The notes under the pieces are model-generated. The model ran no database searches. It was not told the DNA's origin and saw only the letters and a list, made by a program, of their open reading frames with translations. Below, piece by piece: positions 42,301-53,082 of a stretch of 64,000 nucleotides of DNA. The position numbers and the translations under genes were made by a program. This stretch comes from Lithodes maja (lineage: Eukaryota > Arthropoda > Malacostraca > Decapoda > Lithodidae), in NCBI GenBank assembly GCA_037953745.1, contig JBAKBP010006541.1:1-64000 (forward strand), read 5' to 3'. Position 1 is the first letter of the stretch. Every line of letters starts with the position of its first letter.

Positions 42301-44195
42301 ATGTTTCAGATTTCAAAACCCGGCTGAGATCCTCATGTGAGTTTGCCGCTCAAAACTTGACCGTGGCTAAAAGCTCCATGAAGAAATGGTATGACAGAAA
42401 AGCCCGTGAGAGGGAGTTTCAGCCCGGTGATGAGGTTTTGGTCCTGCTCCCCCTTTTTGGCCAACCTTTATCTGCCAAGTTCAGGGGCCCATATAAGATC
42501 ATTCGGAGGGTGAGCATTACCGATTATCTAGTAACTACCCCAGACAGGAGAAAGCCCACACAAGTATTCCATATAAATATGTTGAAACCCTACCATAGGT
42601 CCCCTGATTCCTCTCCTCCAGATTCTCCCACTGTGGCAGTGAATGTCAGGACCTGTGGACAGCCTGGTGCGGACGAAGTTTTCAGTTCTCTTACTGACCC
42701 GCAACAGACTGTTCCAGAGCCTGAAGGTATCCATGCAGACTTTGACTTGTCATGTAGCCTATCCAACTTTCAGTATAATTCAGTGGCTTGGAGGGAATTA
42801 CCATCTAAACTATGTCATCTTCCCTCTGAGCAAGCGAACCATCTAATCTCTGTTTTATCTCAGTCTCCCAGTGTGTTCCGTGATACTCCAGGGCTCACTT
42901 CTTTGGCCGTGCATGACATCGACGTAGGGGATGCAACTCCCATTAAACTATCCCCCTACCGTGTCTCGCCACAACGCAGGAGTATACTGCAGGTCGAGCT
43001 TGACTTTATGTTATCTAACGAACTGATCACTAGGGCCTTAAGCCAGTGGAGTAGTCCGGTCATACTTGTGCCAAAGCCAGACGGGAGCCATAGGTTATGT
43101 ATGGACTATAGGCAAGTCAATGCTGTCACAAAGAACGATACCTACCCACTGCCACGGATCGACGACTGCATTGACCAGATTGGTACAGCCACCTATATCA
43201 GCAAGATTGACTTGATGAAGGGATATTGGCAAGTAGCTCTCACCCCTAGAGCGAGGGAAATTTCATGCTTTGTAGTTAACAATCAAGCCTTCTGCTGTAA
43301 CGTAATGCCCTACGGCTTGAAAAACGCCCCAGCTACATTCCAGCGCCTCATGAATTTGGTGACTGAAGGGGTACCTGGGTGCGTTGTCTACATAGATGAT
43401 ATTCTTATCTTTTCACAGTCATGGGAGGAGCATCTTTACCAACTTAGATTGCTGTTCTTAAATCTTGCTGATGCCAATCTGGTGGTTAATCTTAAGAAAT
43501 GCACCTTTGTAAAGAGTACAGTCCAGTATCTAGGATATACGGTAGGTCAGGGGCAGGTTGCACCTCCTCAAGCAAAGGTAGAGTCTATTCTAGAATTCCC
43601 AACTCCTAGCACTAAGAAACATATCCAAAGGTACCTAGGCATGATTGGCTATTATAGGCGTTTCATTATAAATTTTTCCAAGTTGACAGCTCCCCTGACA
43701 GATCTTCTCCGTAAGGATGTGAAGTTTGTGTGGTCCTCTGAATGTGAAGAGGCCTTTATTGCTACCAAATATATATTATCTAATTATCCTGTACTCCGAG
43801 CTCCTGATTTTAACAGATCTTTTTCCCTGGCAGTGGATGCGAGCAATACCGGGGTTGGTGCAGTGTTGCTCCAGGAAGACAACTGTGAGGTATTGCATCC
43901 TGTGTGCTATTTCAGTAAAAAAATAAATTCTGCCCAACGTACCTATTCAGTCATTGAGAAGGAGCTGTTAGCATTAATTTTATCCCTTCAATACTTTGCT
44001 GTCTATGTGCAATCTGCCTCTGGTGCCATCACTGTGTATACTGACCATCACCCCTTAAAATTTTTGCATAGGTTCCAAAATAAAAACCAACGACTGACCA
44101 GGTGGAGTTTGTTGCTGCAGGAATACTCCCTGGATGTCAAACATATTAAGGGGGTTCAGAACGTGCTAGCCGATTGCCTTTCACGTATCTGTTAA
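39321..44195 (+). CDS. gag-pol: Uninterrupted gag-pol polyprotein, order Gag-PR-IN-RT-RH
   Basis: 1,624 codons from an ATG (MPQLINEEDARVF) 87 bases after LTR A. Residues 1-60: SAP-like segment. About 85-125: charged helical region. 150-340: capsid-like. 385-398: zinc knuckle (C385, C388, H393, C398). Protease: DTGS at 505-508, LLLGND near 571. Integrase: H2C2 zinc finger about 753-792, then D824, D883, E919 (D883-x35-E919), and a C-terminal GPYKIIRR...TPDRRKPTQ tail. RT: LVPKPDG, DLMKGYWQV, YIDD with D1359 and D1360. RNase H: D1506, then YSVIEKELLAL and TDHHPL. Integrase before RT is the Gmr1-like order; most Ty3/gypsy elements have RT first. With one continuous frame there is no visible gag-pol shift. 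All catalytic residues I can check are present, so it may be competent. It acts in cytoplasmic particles and then in the nucleus. Confidence 0.93.
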   Translation: MPQLINEEDARVFIESEPTAPDIDCLSKSELKVLASYLQLTVSNMSKVEVAQTIKTHLFPVEGGEGDGAVGGIPSKPSQLDEQLPPGLTGDQILELARIKANTDLELARINIEEARIKTKHYQYQYQTAQLNVNTNAPVIAPPLGLTMTSVIPPFTEDNVQDFFVLFEEVAGGMKWTRDQWPFMLQTVLTGQARATYLSEVAEVRQDYDNLKEAILKTYQLQPEAYRQSFRKNQKKVEETHKVFARTMTKTFNHWVKSKKVTSYNDLKELVLLENFLWKIDSSVSYHLKGKKVDCLADAADMADTYVLNNKFRGKKPYDNSSSNFKYPNHKSDRPSHKPITSSPASQNRIVPPTKNATQGNGNRGGPQTNSNAQRGNVPVSPKVCTFCGKRGHLAYQCWAKERTERSGQTVAAVSQTPYVPVMQDSRQKEYLAPKVPLMQDSRQKEYLAANVKHLDRGVVACVVQPTRVKPIIISPSVQDSYRPFISSGNVRLNGCMHEVKILRDTGSTSTLMVNPYTECPPGEPVVMRGAGGQFYAYLVKGEIECELLQGEATIALCRSQDIPVPGVTLLLGNDVAGEKVRPDPILSLSHVNEPLTGELEKEIPTVFPVCAVTRSMSQVAVPSDRNVPNVRVDERDESVNDAPTVPDDVTEVDLSDTFMAHLDPNDDHETPPNCPSGLVELQRDDSECKELAARSVSEEECEKEGGECFYLKGRVLWRRWRPPHRLIDDGAWDVHQVVVPKPCRKDIMEMAHCTPLAGHLGVRKTLDRIRAHFYWPGMRADVVECCRVCHTCQMTGKPNQKVPVHPLVPLPVFENPFTRVVVDIVGPLPKTSQGNIYLLTIMDMATRYPEAIPLRTTSAPTVIKELLKFFTRMGFPHEVQSDQGTNFTSNIFQQSLKELGIEHVKSSTYHPESQGVLERYHQTLKGMLRKYCTETGVEWDKGVPFLLFATREVPTESLGFSPNELVFGHQVRGPLQLLQDSLVGQEGNQNLKYVSDFKTRLRSSCEFAAQNLTVAKSSMKKWYDRKAREREFQPGDEVLVLLPLFGQPLSAKFRGPYKIIRRVSITDYLVTTPDRRKPTQVFHINMLKPYHRSPDSSPPDSPTVAVNVRTCGQPGADEVFSSLTDPQQTVPEPEGIHADFDLSCSLSNFQYNSVAWRELPSKLCHLPSEQANHLISVLSQSPSVFRDTPGLTSLAVHDIDVGDATPIKLSPYRVSPQRRSILQVELDFMLSNELITRALSQWSSPVILVPKPDGSHRLCMDYRQVNAVTKNDTYPLPRIDDCIDQIGTATYISKIDLMKGYWQVALTPRAREISCFVVNNQAFCCNVMPYGLKNAPATFQRLMNLVTEGVPGCVVYIDDILIFSQSWEEHLYQLRLLFLNLADANLVVNLKKCTFVKSTVQYLGYTVGQGQVAPPQAKVESILEFPTPSTKKHIQRYLGMIGYYRRFIINFSKLTAPLTDLLRKDVKFVWSSECEEAFIATKYILSNYPVLRAPDFNRSFSLAVDASNTGVGAVLLQEDNCEVLHPVCYFSKKINSAQRTYSVIEKELLALILSLQYFAVYVQSASGAITVYTDHHPLKFLHRFQNKNQRLTRWSLLLQEYSLDVKHIKGVQNVLADCLSRIC

Positions 44196-44207
44196 AGATT
44201 ACATTTA

Positions 44208-44470
44208 CCAGGTTGGCCTCATACAGCAGTAAGTTTAATTTAATGAGAGGATTTTGGCAATTAGCTCTCCCTTGTAGCGAGGTAAATATTATGCTTTAGT
44301 AGTGCGCTGTCAAGCCTTCAGCTGTGAGATGCCTTGCAGTTCGAATAACGCTCCAGCTACATTCCGGCTATGTTCTGATGTGGTACCTGGAGACGTTGCC
44401 TACTTTGGGTGATATCCTTATTATATCCTCATTATAATCTTGCTGTTGCCAATCTGGTGGTGAATCTATT
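44208..44470 (+). pseudogene. Decayed extra RT segment in the 3' UTR of unit 1
   Basis: After the RNase H stop, the DNA aligns to the RT of the same element (about 43168-43495). Compare TTAATGAGAGGATTTTGGCA with TTGATGAAGGGATATTGGCA, and AACGCTCCAGCTACATTCC with AACGCCCCAGCTACATTCC, ending at CCAATCTGGTGGTGAATCT. The alignment spans the DLMKGYWQ to YIDD and NLVVNL blocks, with about 60 bases missing and several stops. It cannot be translated. The same remnant occurs at 51064-51327. Confidence 0.85.
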
Positions 44471-44515
44471 GATGTATTATGTTTAATATTATGTACTATA
44501 CTCCTTAAACTCTTT

Positions 44516-44530
44516 TCTAGGGGGGAGGTC
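44516..44530 (+). other. Polypurine tract before LTR B
   Basis: TAGGGGGGAGG immediately precedes LTR B. The identical tract precedes LTR C (51374-51387), and a similar AGGGGGAGG precedes the LTR at 59200. It is the expected plus-strand primer. Confidence 0.7.
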
Positions 44531-46088
44531 TGACATACGGAGCCCTGTATGTTAATTTAAGAGTTAGAATTAGAGTTGAAGGAGTCCCACTACCCAAACG
44601 GTGAAGCAGTGGGGAAACTACCTCGCCCGCAAACCAGCAAACTAGCCTTCACACCTGCGTGCGTCATAGGGGACCCTGCAAACTACTTGATGACCGACGC
44701 TATGACGTATGTTCGACGCCAGGAGCTGTGATTGGACCAGGCACCTGCTATGCAACTCGAGGAGCTGTGAGTGGACCAGGCACCTGTTATGCGACTCGAG
44801 GAGCTATGATTGGAGCAGGCACCACCCCCCCGCCTCCGGATTCGTTCCTACACCATCATTGTTTGGTATATAAGACCCGAGTTGTGGGCATTCAAATCAG
44901 TCTCATTTGGAGTTGGGGAAGGTGAACTTGCAGCTGGAGGAAGACGGGGTGAAGTATTATAATGGGTTTGTGACTGTCAGTCAGATTATATAAATGTGTG
45001 TTAAGTGTGTTCGGTGTAAACACTTACGTTATGTTGGTTAGTGAGATATGTGATTGGGAATTAACGTGAACGCTACTATTATTGTGTACTTAACTATTTG
45101 ATTGCAAATTAACGTTAACGCTACTATTATTGTGTATTTAACTATTTGATTGGGAATTAACGTTAACGCTACTATTATTATGTACTTAACTATTTTAGTT
45201 GACTAACTTGTGGACTAAAGCAACTCTTTAAGTAATTGGGTTATGATGAAAGTAATACTATTGTTTTATATTAATACTTACGAGTTCTTTCATTTTCTTT
45301 TAATTAAGCTTACATTGCTTAACGGTGCTTAGTACGGTGATGCTATTGTCTCATATTAGTAATATCGCCTTAGACTAACATGGCTGTGTTAATATTACTT
45401 GTAGTGATTTCCTAAGCTGAAGAAAATTCTTTTAGCTTCAAAATATTATTTTTGCTCTTCATATTATTTGAGTGAGACTTGAATCGAATCTATGAAACGA
45501 TCCTGTAACTTTATTTACTCATAATCAAACCTCATTGTTACGTGGTTAAGAAATACATTTAACTAATTATTAAATATATATATATCTAACTTTTTATGTG
45601 ACTTTGATATTAATCCTGATGATAATAATAATATAATACTGTTAAACGTAAGACCAGAACCAAGAATAATTACATTAAATATAAATAAAAGGACATAGAA
45701 GAAAACTATCTATTCATTTCAAAAAGGGTAAGAGACAGAAATATTCTTACTTTAATATTTATCTTTAAAGACTTTTTATAGAATTAATAGTCCTTCTTTA
45801 GCTATAACTTATTCGGTTCATAACCATAGCCTACTAAGCTTCGGTTAAATAATAATTCTTTATAAATACTACATGACTTTAATTAGTTTCAGTATTTTTC
45901 ATAATTAAAGAGTATCAGTCAATAAAGGATACTAAGTCCTAAGATCCAAAAGGAAAGGAAGCAACAACAGAAAATAATTTTATTAGATTTTACTTTTGTT
46001 TTGCCTTCAGCTGACTGATACCTTAATATGTATCTCTGTGCTATCTAGATTCATCAAGTTAACCTCTTGAGGATCAAGATACGTAACA
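44531..46088 (+). repeat. LTR B of the array (shared middle LTR)
   Basis: 1,558 bp. About 2.6 units of the 39-bp repeat, three 48-bp units (45052-45195), TATATAAG at 44867. It differs from LTR A by short indels (poly-C, one 48-bp unit) and few substitutions. Confidence 0.9.
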
Positions 46089-46175
46089 GAAGAGTGGCAA
46101 CCTTGCCAGGATTCGTTTCATACAGTTTCACTCAGTTTCATTAACGTTTCACTACTAAAAAACCGAATATTAATC

Positions 46176-49100
46176 ATGCCTCAACTAATTAATGAAGATG
46201 ATGCTCGAGTTTTCATAGAATCAGAACCCACAGCCCCTGATATTGACTGTCTGTCCAAATCCGAACTGAAAGTGCTTGCCTCACATCTCCAATTAACTGT
46301 CTCAAACATGTCTAAAGTAGAGGTGGCTCAGACCATAAAAACCCACCTGTTCCCTGTAGAAGGCGGGGAGGGTGACGGAGCAGTTGGTGGGATCCCGAGT
46401 AAACCTAGCCAACTTGATGAACAATTGCCACCTGGTTTGACCGGTGATCAAATATTAGAACTAGCTAGAATAAAAGCAAACACCGACTTGGAACTAGCCA
46501 GAATAAATATCGAAGAAGCCAGAATAAAGACCGAACATTATCAATATCAATATCAAACGGCTCAACTAAATGTTAATACAAATGCTCCCGTCATTGCTCC
46601 CCCTCTGGGATTGACTATGACTAGTGTCATTCCACCTTTCACTGAGGATAATGTGCAGGATTTCTTTGTTTTGTTTGAGGAAGTTGCTGGAGGTATGAAG
46701 TGGACAAGAGATCAATGGCCTTTTATGTTACAAACTGTTTTGACAGGGCAGGCTCGAGCCACGTATTTGTCAGAAGTAGCAGAAGTTAGGCAGGATTATG
46801 ACAATCTCAAAGAAGCTATCCTAAAAACCTATCAATTGCAGCCTGAGGCTTACAGGCAATCTTTCCGTAAAAACCAGAAGAAAGTAGAAGAAACCCATAA
46901 GGTATTTGCCAGGACCATGACTAAAACTTTCAATCATTGGGTCAAGAGTAAGAAAGTCACAAGCTACAACGATCTGAAGGAGTTGGTCCTGTTAGAAAAT
47001 TTCCTATGGAAAATTGATTCTTCTGTATCCTATCATTTAAAGGGGAAAAAGGTAGATTGTCTTGCTGACGCCGCTGACATGGCTGACACATACGTGCTCA
47101 ACAACAAATTTCGTGGAAAGAAGCCCTACGATAATTCTAGCTCTAATTTTAAGTATCCCAATCACAAATCTGACAGACTCAGTCACAAGCCTATAACGTC
47201 TTCCCCAGCTAGCCAAAACCGAATTGTTCCCCCAACTAAAAATGCGACTCAGGGCAATGGTAACAGAGGTGGGCCCCAAACTAATAGTAATGCTCAAAGA
47301 GGGAACGTTCCCGTATCCCCTAAAGTATGTACTTTTTGTGGCAAGAGAGGCCACCTAGCTTATCAGTGCTGGGCCAAGGAGAGAACCGAGAGATCGGGGC
47401 AGACAGTTGCCGCCGTATCTCAAACTCCATATGTGCCTGTAATGAAGGACTCCCGACAGAAGGAGTACCTAGCACCAAAAGTTCCTTTAATGCAGGACTC
47501 TCGACAGGAGTACCTAGCAGCTAACGTAAAACATCTAGACAGGGGTGTAGTAGCATGTGTGGTGCAACCCACTAGGGTTAAGCCAATAATAATTTCACCA
47601 TCAGTGCAGGACAGTTACCGTCCCTTTATTTCATCTGGCAACGTGAGATTAAATGGTTGTATGCATGAGGTAAAAATTCTGAGAGACACAGGTTCTTCTA
47701 GCACCCTCATGGTGAATCCTTACACTGAGTGCCCACCTGGCGAACCAGTTGTAATGAGAGGTGCTGGAGGCCAGTTTTATGCATACTTGGTAAAAGGCGA
47801 AATTGAATGTGAGTTACTACAGGGTGAGGCCACCATAGCTTTGTGTAGGTCCCAAGATATCCCTGTGCCTGGGGTAACGCTCCTTTTGGGGAATGATGTA
47901 GCAGGTGAGAAGGTCCGACCAGACCCCATTTTGTCACTTTCCCCTGTTAACGAGCCACTAACCGGTGAGCTCGAAGAGGAGATGCCAACAGTTTTCCCTG
48001 TGTGTGCTGTCACACGTTCAATGTCTCGAGTAGCAGTTCCCTCAGACAGAAATGTACCGAATGTAAGAGTTGATGAAAGGGATGATGAGAGTGTGAATGA
48101 CGCTCCAACTGTGCCTGATGATGTGACTGAGGTGGATTTATCTGACACCTTTATGGCTCATCTTGACCCTAACGATGACCATGAAACCCCTCCAAATTGT
48201 CCTAGTGGCCTGGTAGAGCTACAGAGAGATGATAGTGAATGCAAGGAGTTAGCTGCCAGGTCCGTGAGTGAAGAGGAATGTGAGAAGGAGGGTGGTGAAT
48301 GTTTCTACCTCAAAGGAGGAGTATTGTGGCGTAGATGGAGACCGCCACACAGACCAATCGATGACGGGGCTTGGGACGTCCATCAAGTAGTAGTCCCTAA
48401 ACCTTGTCGTAGAGATATCATGGAAATGGCACATTGTATACCATTGGCAGGACACCTAGGTGTGAGAAAAACTCTAGACAGAATCAGAGCCCACTTTTAC
48501 TGGCCAGGAATGCGTGCAGATGTAGTGGAGTGTTGTAGAGTGTGTCACACTTGCCAGATGAGAGGAAAACCCAATCAGAAGGTGCCTGTACATCCTCTGG
48601 TGCCCTTGCCCGTTTTCGAGAATCCTTTTACTCGGGTGGTAGTGGACATTGTAGGCCCATTGCCTAAGACTTCCCAAGGTAACATGTATTTATTAACTAT
48701 CATGGACATGGCAACTCGCTACCCAGAGGCTATACCCTTAAGGACTACCTCTGCCCCAACTGTCATCAAGGAACTGCTTAAATTCTTCACCAGAATGGGT
48801 TTCCCCCATGAGGTGCAAAGTGATCAAGGAACTAATTTTACCTCTAACATTTTTCAGCAGTCCCTGAAGGAGTTGGGTATCGAGCATGTTAAGTCTAGCA
48901 CCTACCACCCAGAGAGTCAAGGGGTTCTCGAACGATATCATCAGACATTAAAGGGAATGTTACGTAAATATTGTACAGAGACCGGAGTTGAGTGGGATAA
49001 GGGGGTACCTTTTCTTTTATTTGCTACTCGTGAGGTTCCAACTGAATCCCTGGGTTTTTCCCCTAATGAGCTAGTTTTCGTTCACCAGGTAAGAGGTCCT

Positions 49101-51052
49101 TTGCAACTATTGCAGGATAGCCTAGTTGGCCAGGAGGGGAACCAAAACCTCCTCAAGTATGTTTCAGATTTCAAAACCCGGCTGAGATCCTCATGTGAGT
49201 TTGCCGCTCAAAACTTGACCGTGGCTAAAAGCTCCATGAAGAAATGGTATGACAGAAAAGCCCGTGAGAGGGAGTTTCAGCCCGGTGATGATATTTTGGT
49301 CCTGCTCCCCCTTTTTGGCCAACCTTTATCTGCCAAGTTCAGGGGCCCATATAAGATCATTCGGAGGGTGAGCATTACCGATTATCTAGTAACTACCCCA
49401 GACAGGAGAAAGCCCACGCAAGTATTCCATATAAATATGTTGAAACCCTACCATAGGTCCCCTGATTCCTCTCCTCCAGATTCTCCCACTGTGGCAGTGA
49501 ATGTCAGGACCTGTGAACAGCCTGGTGCGGACGAAGTCTTCAGTTCTCTTACTGACCCGCAACAGACTGTTCCAGAGCCTGAAGGTATCCATGCAGACTT
49601 TGACTTGTCATGTAGCCTATCCAACTTTCAGTATAATTCAGTGGCTTGGAGGGAATTACCATCTAAACTATGTCATCTTCCCTCTGAGCAAGCGAACCAT
49701 CTAATCTCTGTTTTATCTCAGTCTCCCAGTGTGTTCCGTGATACTCCAGGGCTCACTTCTTTGGCCGTGCACGACATCGACGTAGGGGATGCAACTCCCA
49801 TTAAACTATCCCCCTACCGTGTCTCGCCACAACGCAGGAGTATACTGCAGGTCGAGCTTGACTTTATGTTATCTAATGAACTGATCACTAGGGCCTTAAG
49901 CCAGTGGAGTAGTCCAGTCATACTTGTGCCAAAGCCAGACGGGAGCCATGGTTATGTATGGACTATAGGCAAGTCAATGCTGTCACAAAGAACGATACCT
50001 ACCCACTGCCACGGATCGACGACTGCATTGACCAGATTGGTACAGCCACCTATATCAGCAAGATTGACTTGATGAAGGGATATTGGCAAGTAGCTCTCAC
50101 CCCTAGAGCGAGGGAAATTTCATGCTTTGTAGTCAACAATCAAGCCTTCTGCTGTAACGTAATGCCCTACGGCTTGAAAAACGCCCCAGCTACATTCCAG
50201 CGCCTCATGAATTTGGTGACTGAAGGGGTACCTGGGTGCGTTGTCTACATCGATGATATTCTTATCTTTTCACAGTCATGGGAGGAGCATCTTTACCAAC
50301 TTAGATTGCTATTCTTAAATCTTGCTGATGCCAATCTGGTGGTTAATCTTAAGAAATGCACCTTTGTAAAGAGTACGGTCCAGTATCTAGGATATACGGT
50401 AGGTCAGGGGCAGGTTGCACCTCCTCAAGCAAAGGTAGAGTCTATTCTAGAATTCCCAACTCCTAGCACTAAAAAACATATCCAAAGGTACCTAGGCATG
50501 ATTGGCTATTATAGGCGTTTCATTATAAATTTTTCAAAGTTGACAGCTCCCCTGACAGATCTTCTCCGTAAGGATGTGAAGTTTGTGTGGTCCTCTGAAT
50601 GTGAAGAGGCCTTTATTGCTACCAAATATATATTATCTAATTATCCTGTACTCCGAGCTCCTGATTTTAATAGATCTTTTTCCCTGGCAGTGGATGCGAG
50701 CAATACCGGGGTTGGTGCAGTGTTGCTCCAGGAAGACGACTGTGAGGTATTGCATCCTGTGTGCTATTTCAGTAAAAAATTAAATTCTGCCCAACGTAAC
50801 TATTCAGTCATTGAGAAGGAGCTGTTAGCATTAATTTTATCCCTTCAATACTTTGCTGTCTATGTGCAATCTGCCTCTGGTGCCATCACTGTGTATACTG
50901 ACCATCACCCCTTAAAATTTTTGCATAGGTTCCAAAATAAAAACCAACGACTGACCAGGTGGAGTTTGTTGCTGCAGGAATACTCCCTGGATGTCAAACA
51001 TATTAAGGGGGTCCAGAACGTGCTAGCCGATTGCCTTTCACGTATCTGTTAA
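46176..51052 (+). pseudogene. gag-pol: Gag-pol of array unit 2, one frameshift in RT
   Basis: Almost identical to 39321-44195, with the same SAP-like start, zinc knuckle, DTGS protease, D,D35E integrase, RT and RNase H. A single-base deletion at 49949/49950 (GAGCCATGG, against GAGCCATAGG in unit 1) breaks the frame just before the RT block CMDYRQVNAV. The frame resumes at 49958-51052 with YIDD and all of RNase H. Small in-frame differences: loss of a Lys near 47505, gain of an Asp near 48083, gain of a Leu near 49150, and a Gly to Val change in the ELVFGHQ motif. The truncated 1,298-codon product would still include protease and integrase but no RT. Confidence 0.92.
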
Positions 51053-51063
51053 AGATTACATTT

Positions 51064-51327
51064 ACCAGGTTGGCCTGATACAGCAGTAAGTTTAACTTAA
51101 TGAGAGGATTTTGGCAATTAGCTCTCCCTTGTAGCGAGGTAAATATTATGCTTTAGTAGTGTGCTGTCAAGCCTTTAGCTGTGAGATGCCTTGCAGTTCG
51201 AATAACGCTCCAGCTACGTTCCGGCTATGTTCTGATGTGGTACCTGGAGACGTTGCCTACTTTGGGTGATATCCTTATTATATCCTCATTATAATCTTGC
51301 TGTTGCCAATCTGGTGGTGAATCTATT
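51064..51327 (+). pseudogene. Decayed extra RT segment in the 3' UTR of unit 2
   Basis: Same remnant as 44208-44470 with few substitutions, so it was present in the common ancestor of both units. Confidence 0.85.
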
Positions 51328-51387
51328 TATGTATTCTGTTTAATATTATGTACTGTACTCCTTAAACTCTTTTCTAGGGGGGAGGTC

Positions 51388-52867
51388 TGACATACGGAGC
51401 CCTGTATGTTAATTTAAGAGTTAGAATTAGAGTTGAAGGAGCCACACTACCCAAACGGCAGACTAGCGAGTGGGGAAACCAGCAAACTAGCCTTCACACC
51501 TGCGTGCGTCATAGGGGACCCTGCAAACTACTTGATGACCGACGCTATGACGTATGTTCGACGCCAGGAGCTGTGATTGGACCAGGCACCTGCTATGCAA
51601 CTCGAGGAGCTGTGATTGGACCAGGCACCTGCTATGCAACTCGAGGAGCTGTGAGTGGACCAGGCACCTGTTATGCGACTCGAGGAGCTATGATTGGAGC
51701 AGGCACCACCCCCCGCCTCCTGATTCGTTCCTACACCATCATTGTTTGGTATATAAGACCCGAGTTGTGGGCATTCAAATCAGTCTCATTTGGAGTTGGG
51801 GAAGGTGAACTTGCAGCTGGAGGAAGACGGGGTGAAGTATTATAATGGGATTGTGACTGTCAGTCAGATTATATATGTGTGTGTTAAGTGTGTTCGGTGT
51901 AAACACTTACGTTATGTTGGTTAGTGAGATATGTGATTGGGAATTAACGTTAACGCTATTATTATGTACTTAACTATTTTAGTTGCCTAACTTGTGGACT
52001 AAAGCAACTCTTTAAGTAATTGGGTTATGATGAAAGTAATACTATTGTTTTATATTAATACTTACGAGTTCTTTCATTTTCTTTTAATTAAGCTTACATT
52101 GCTTAACGGTGCTTAGTACGGTGATGCTATTGTCTCGTATTAGTAATATCGCCTTAGACTAACATGGCTGTGTTAATATTACTTCTAGTGATTTCCTAAG
52201 CTGAAGAAAATTCTTTTGCTTCAAATTATTATATTTTGCTTTTCATATTATTTGAGTGAGACCTGAATCGAATCTATGAAACGATCCTGTAACTTTATTT
52301 ACTCATAATCAAACCTCAATGTTACGTGGTTAAGAAATACATTTAACTAATTATTAAATATATATCTAACTTTTTATGTGACTTTGATATTAATCCTGAT
52401 GATAATAATAATATAATACTGTTAACGTAAGACCAGAACCAAGAATAATTACATTAAATATAAATAAAAGGACATAGAAGAAAACTATCTATTCATTTCA
52501 AAAAGGGTAAGAGACAGAAATATTCTTACTTTAATATTTATCTTTCAAGACTTTTTATAAAATTAATAGTCCTTCTTTAGCTATAACTTATTCGGTTCAT
52601 AACCATAGCCTACTAAGCTTCGGTTAAATAATAATTCTTTATAAATACTACATGACTTTAATTAGTTTCAGTATTTTTCATAATTAAAGAGTATCAGTCA
52701 ATAAAGGATACTAAGTCCTAAGATCCAAAAGGAAAGGAAGCAACAACAGGAAATAATTTTATTAGATTTTACTTTTGTTTTGCCTTCAGCTGACTGATAC
52801 CTTAATATGTATCTATGTGCTATCTAGATTCATCAAGTTAACCTCTTGAGGATCAAGATACGTAACA
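51388..52867 (+). repeat. LTR C of the array
   Basis: 1,480 bp. One extra 39-bp unit (about 3.6 units, from 51567) but only one 48-bp-type unit (51934-51979). TATATAAG at 51750-51757. It ends CGTAACA directly against the truncated LTR of the next element. Confidence 0.9.
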
Positions 52868-53062
52868 ACTGCTATATAAACTATAACTACCATCTCTAAA
52901 ATAGACTACTGAGTCTTGGCATAAGTCTGTTAAACAGACTATTACTCTCCTCACTTAATTCACTTCTAATCTATTCAGCCTAGTGTGACAATTTGGGAGT
53001 TCCCATACCCGTAGTGCTTACCAGGCCTAATTAAAACTCCTCATAACTTCCGGGTTGTAACA
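52868..53062 (+). repeat. Truncated 5' LTR of element D
   Basis: 195 bp, ending GGGTTGTAACA, matching 59967-60161 with about three mismatches. It joins LTR C of the preceding array without spacer. Confidence 0.9.
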
Positions 53063-53064
53063 AA

Positions 53065-53082
53065 TGGGGGCCTGTCCGGGAT
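53065..53082 (+). other. Primer binding site of element D (tRNA-Pro type)
   Basis: TGGGGGCCTGTCCGGGAT lies two bases after the LTR. It matches the well-known tRNA-Pro primer site used by murine-type retroviruses at 16 of 18 positions. The match suggests priming by tRNA-Pro and separates this family from the TGGCGACC families nearby. Confidence 0.75.

Larger units (their letters stand above)
37614..52867 (+). mobile_element. Three-LTR Ty3/gypsy array (LTR-internal-LTR-internal-LTR), Gmr1-like
   Basis: Three direct LTR copies (37614-39233, 44531-46088, 51388-52867) enclose two internal regions of nearly identical sequence. The middle LTR serves both as 3' LTR of the first unit and 5' LTR of the second, with a purine tract on its left and a primer site on its right. 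Bases flanking the outer LTRs (TATTC on the left, ACTGC on the right) do not match, so no target duplication is seen. This fits unequal recombination between related insertions rather than a single integration. Confidence 0.9.

Noticed and set aside
44659..44925. Open frame with repeated GAVIGPGTCYATR peptides, present in all three LTRs
   Set aside because: The 39-bp minisatellite is a multiple of three, so the frame is kept automatically. It lies upstream of the LTR TATA box, and its end differs between LTRs.
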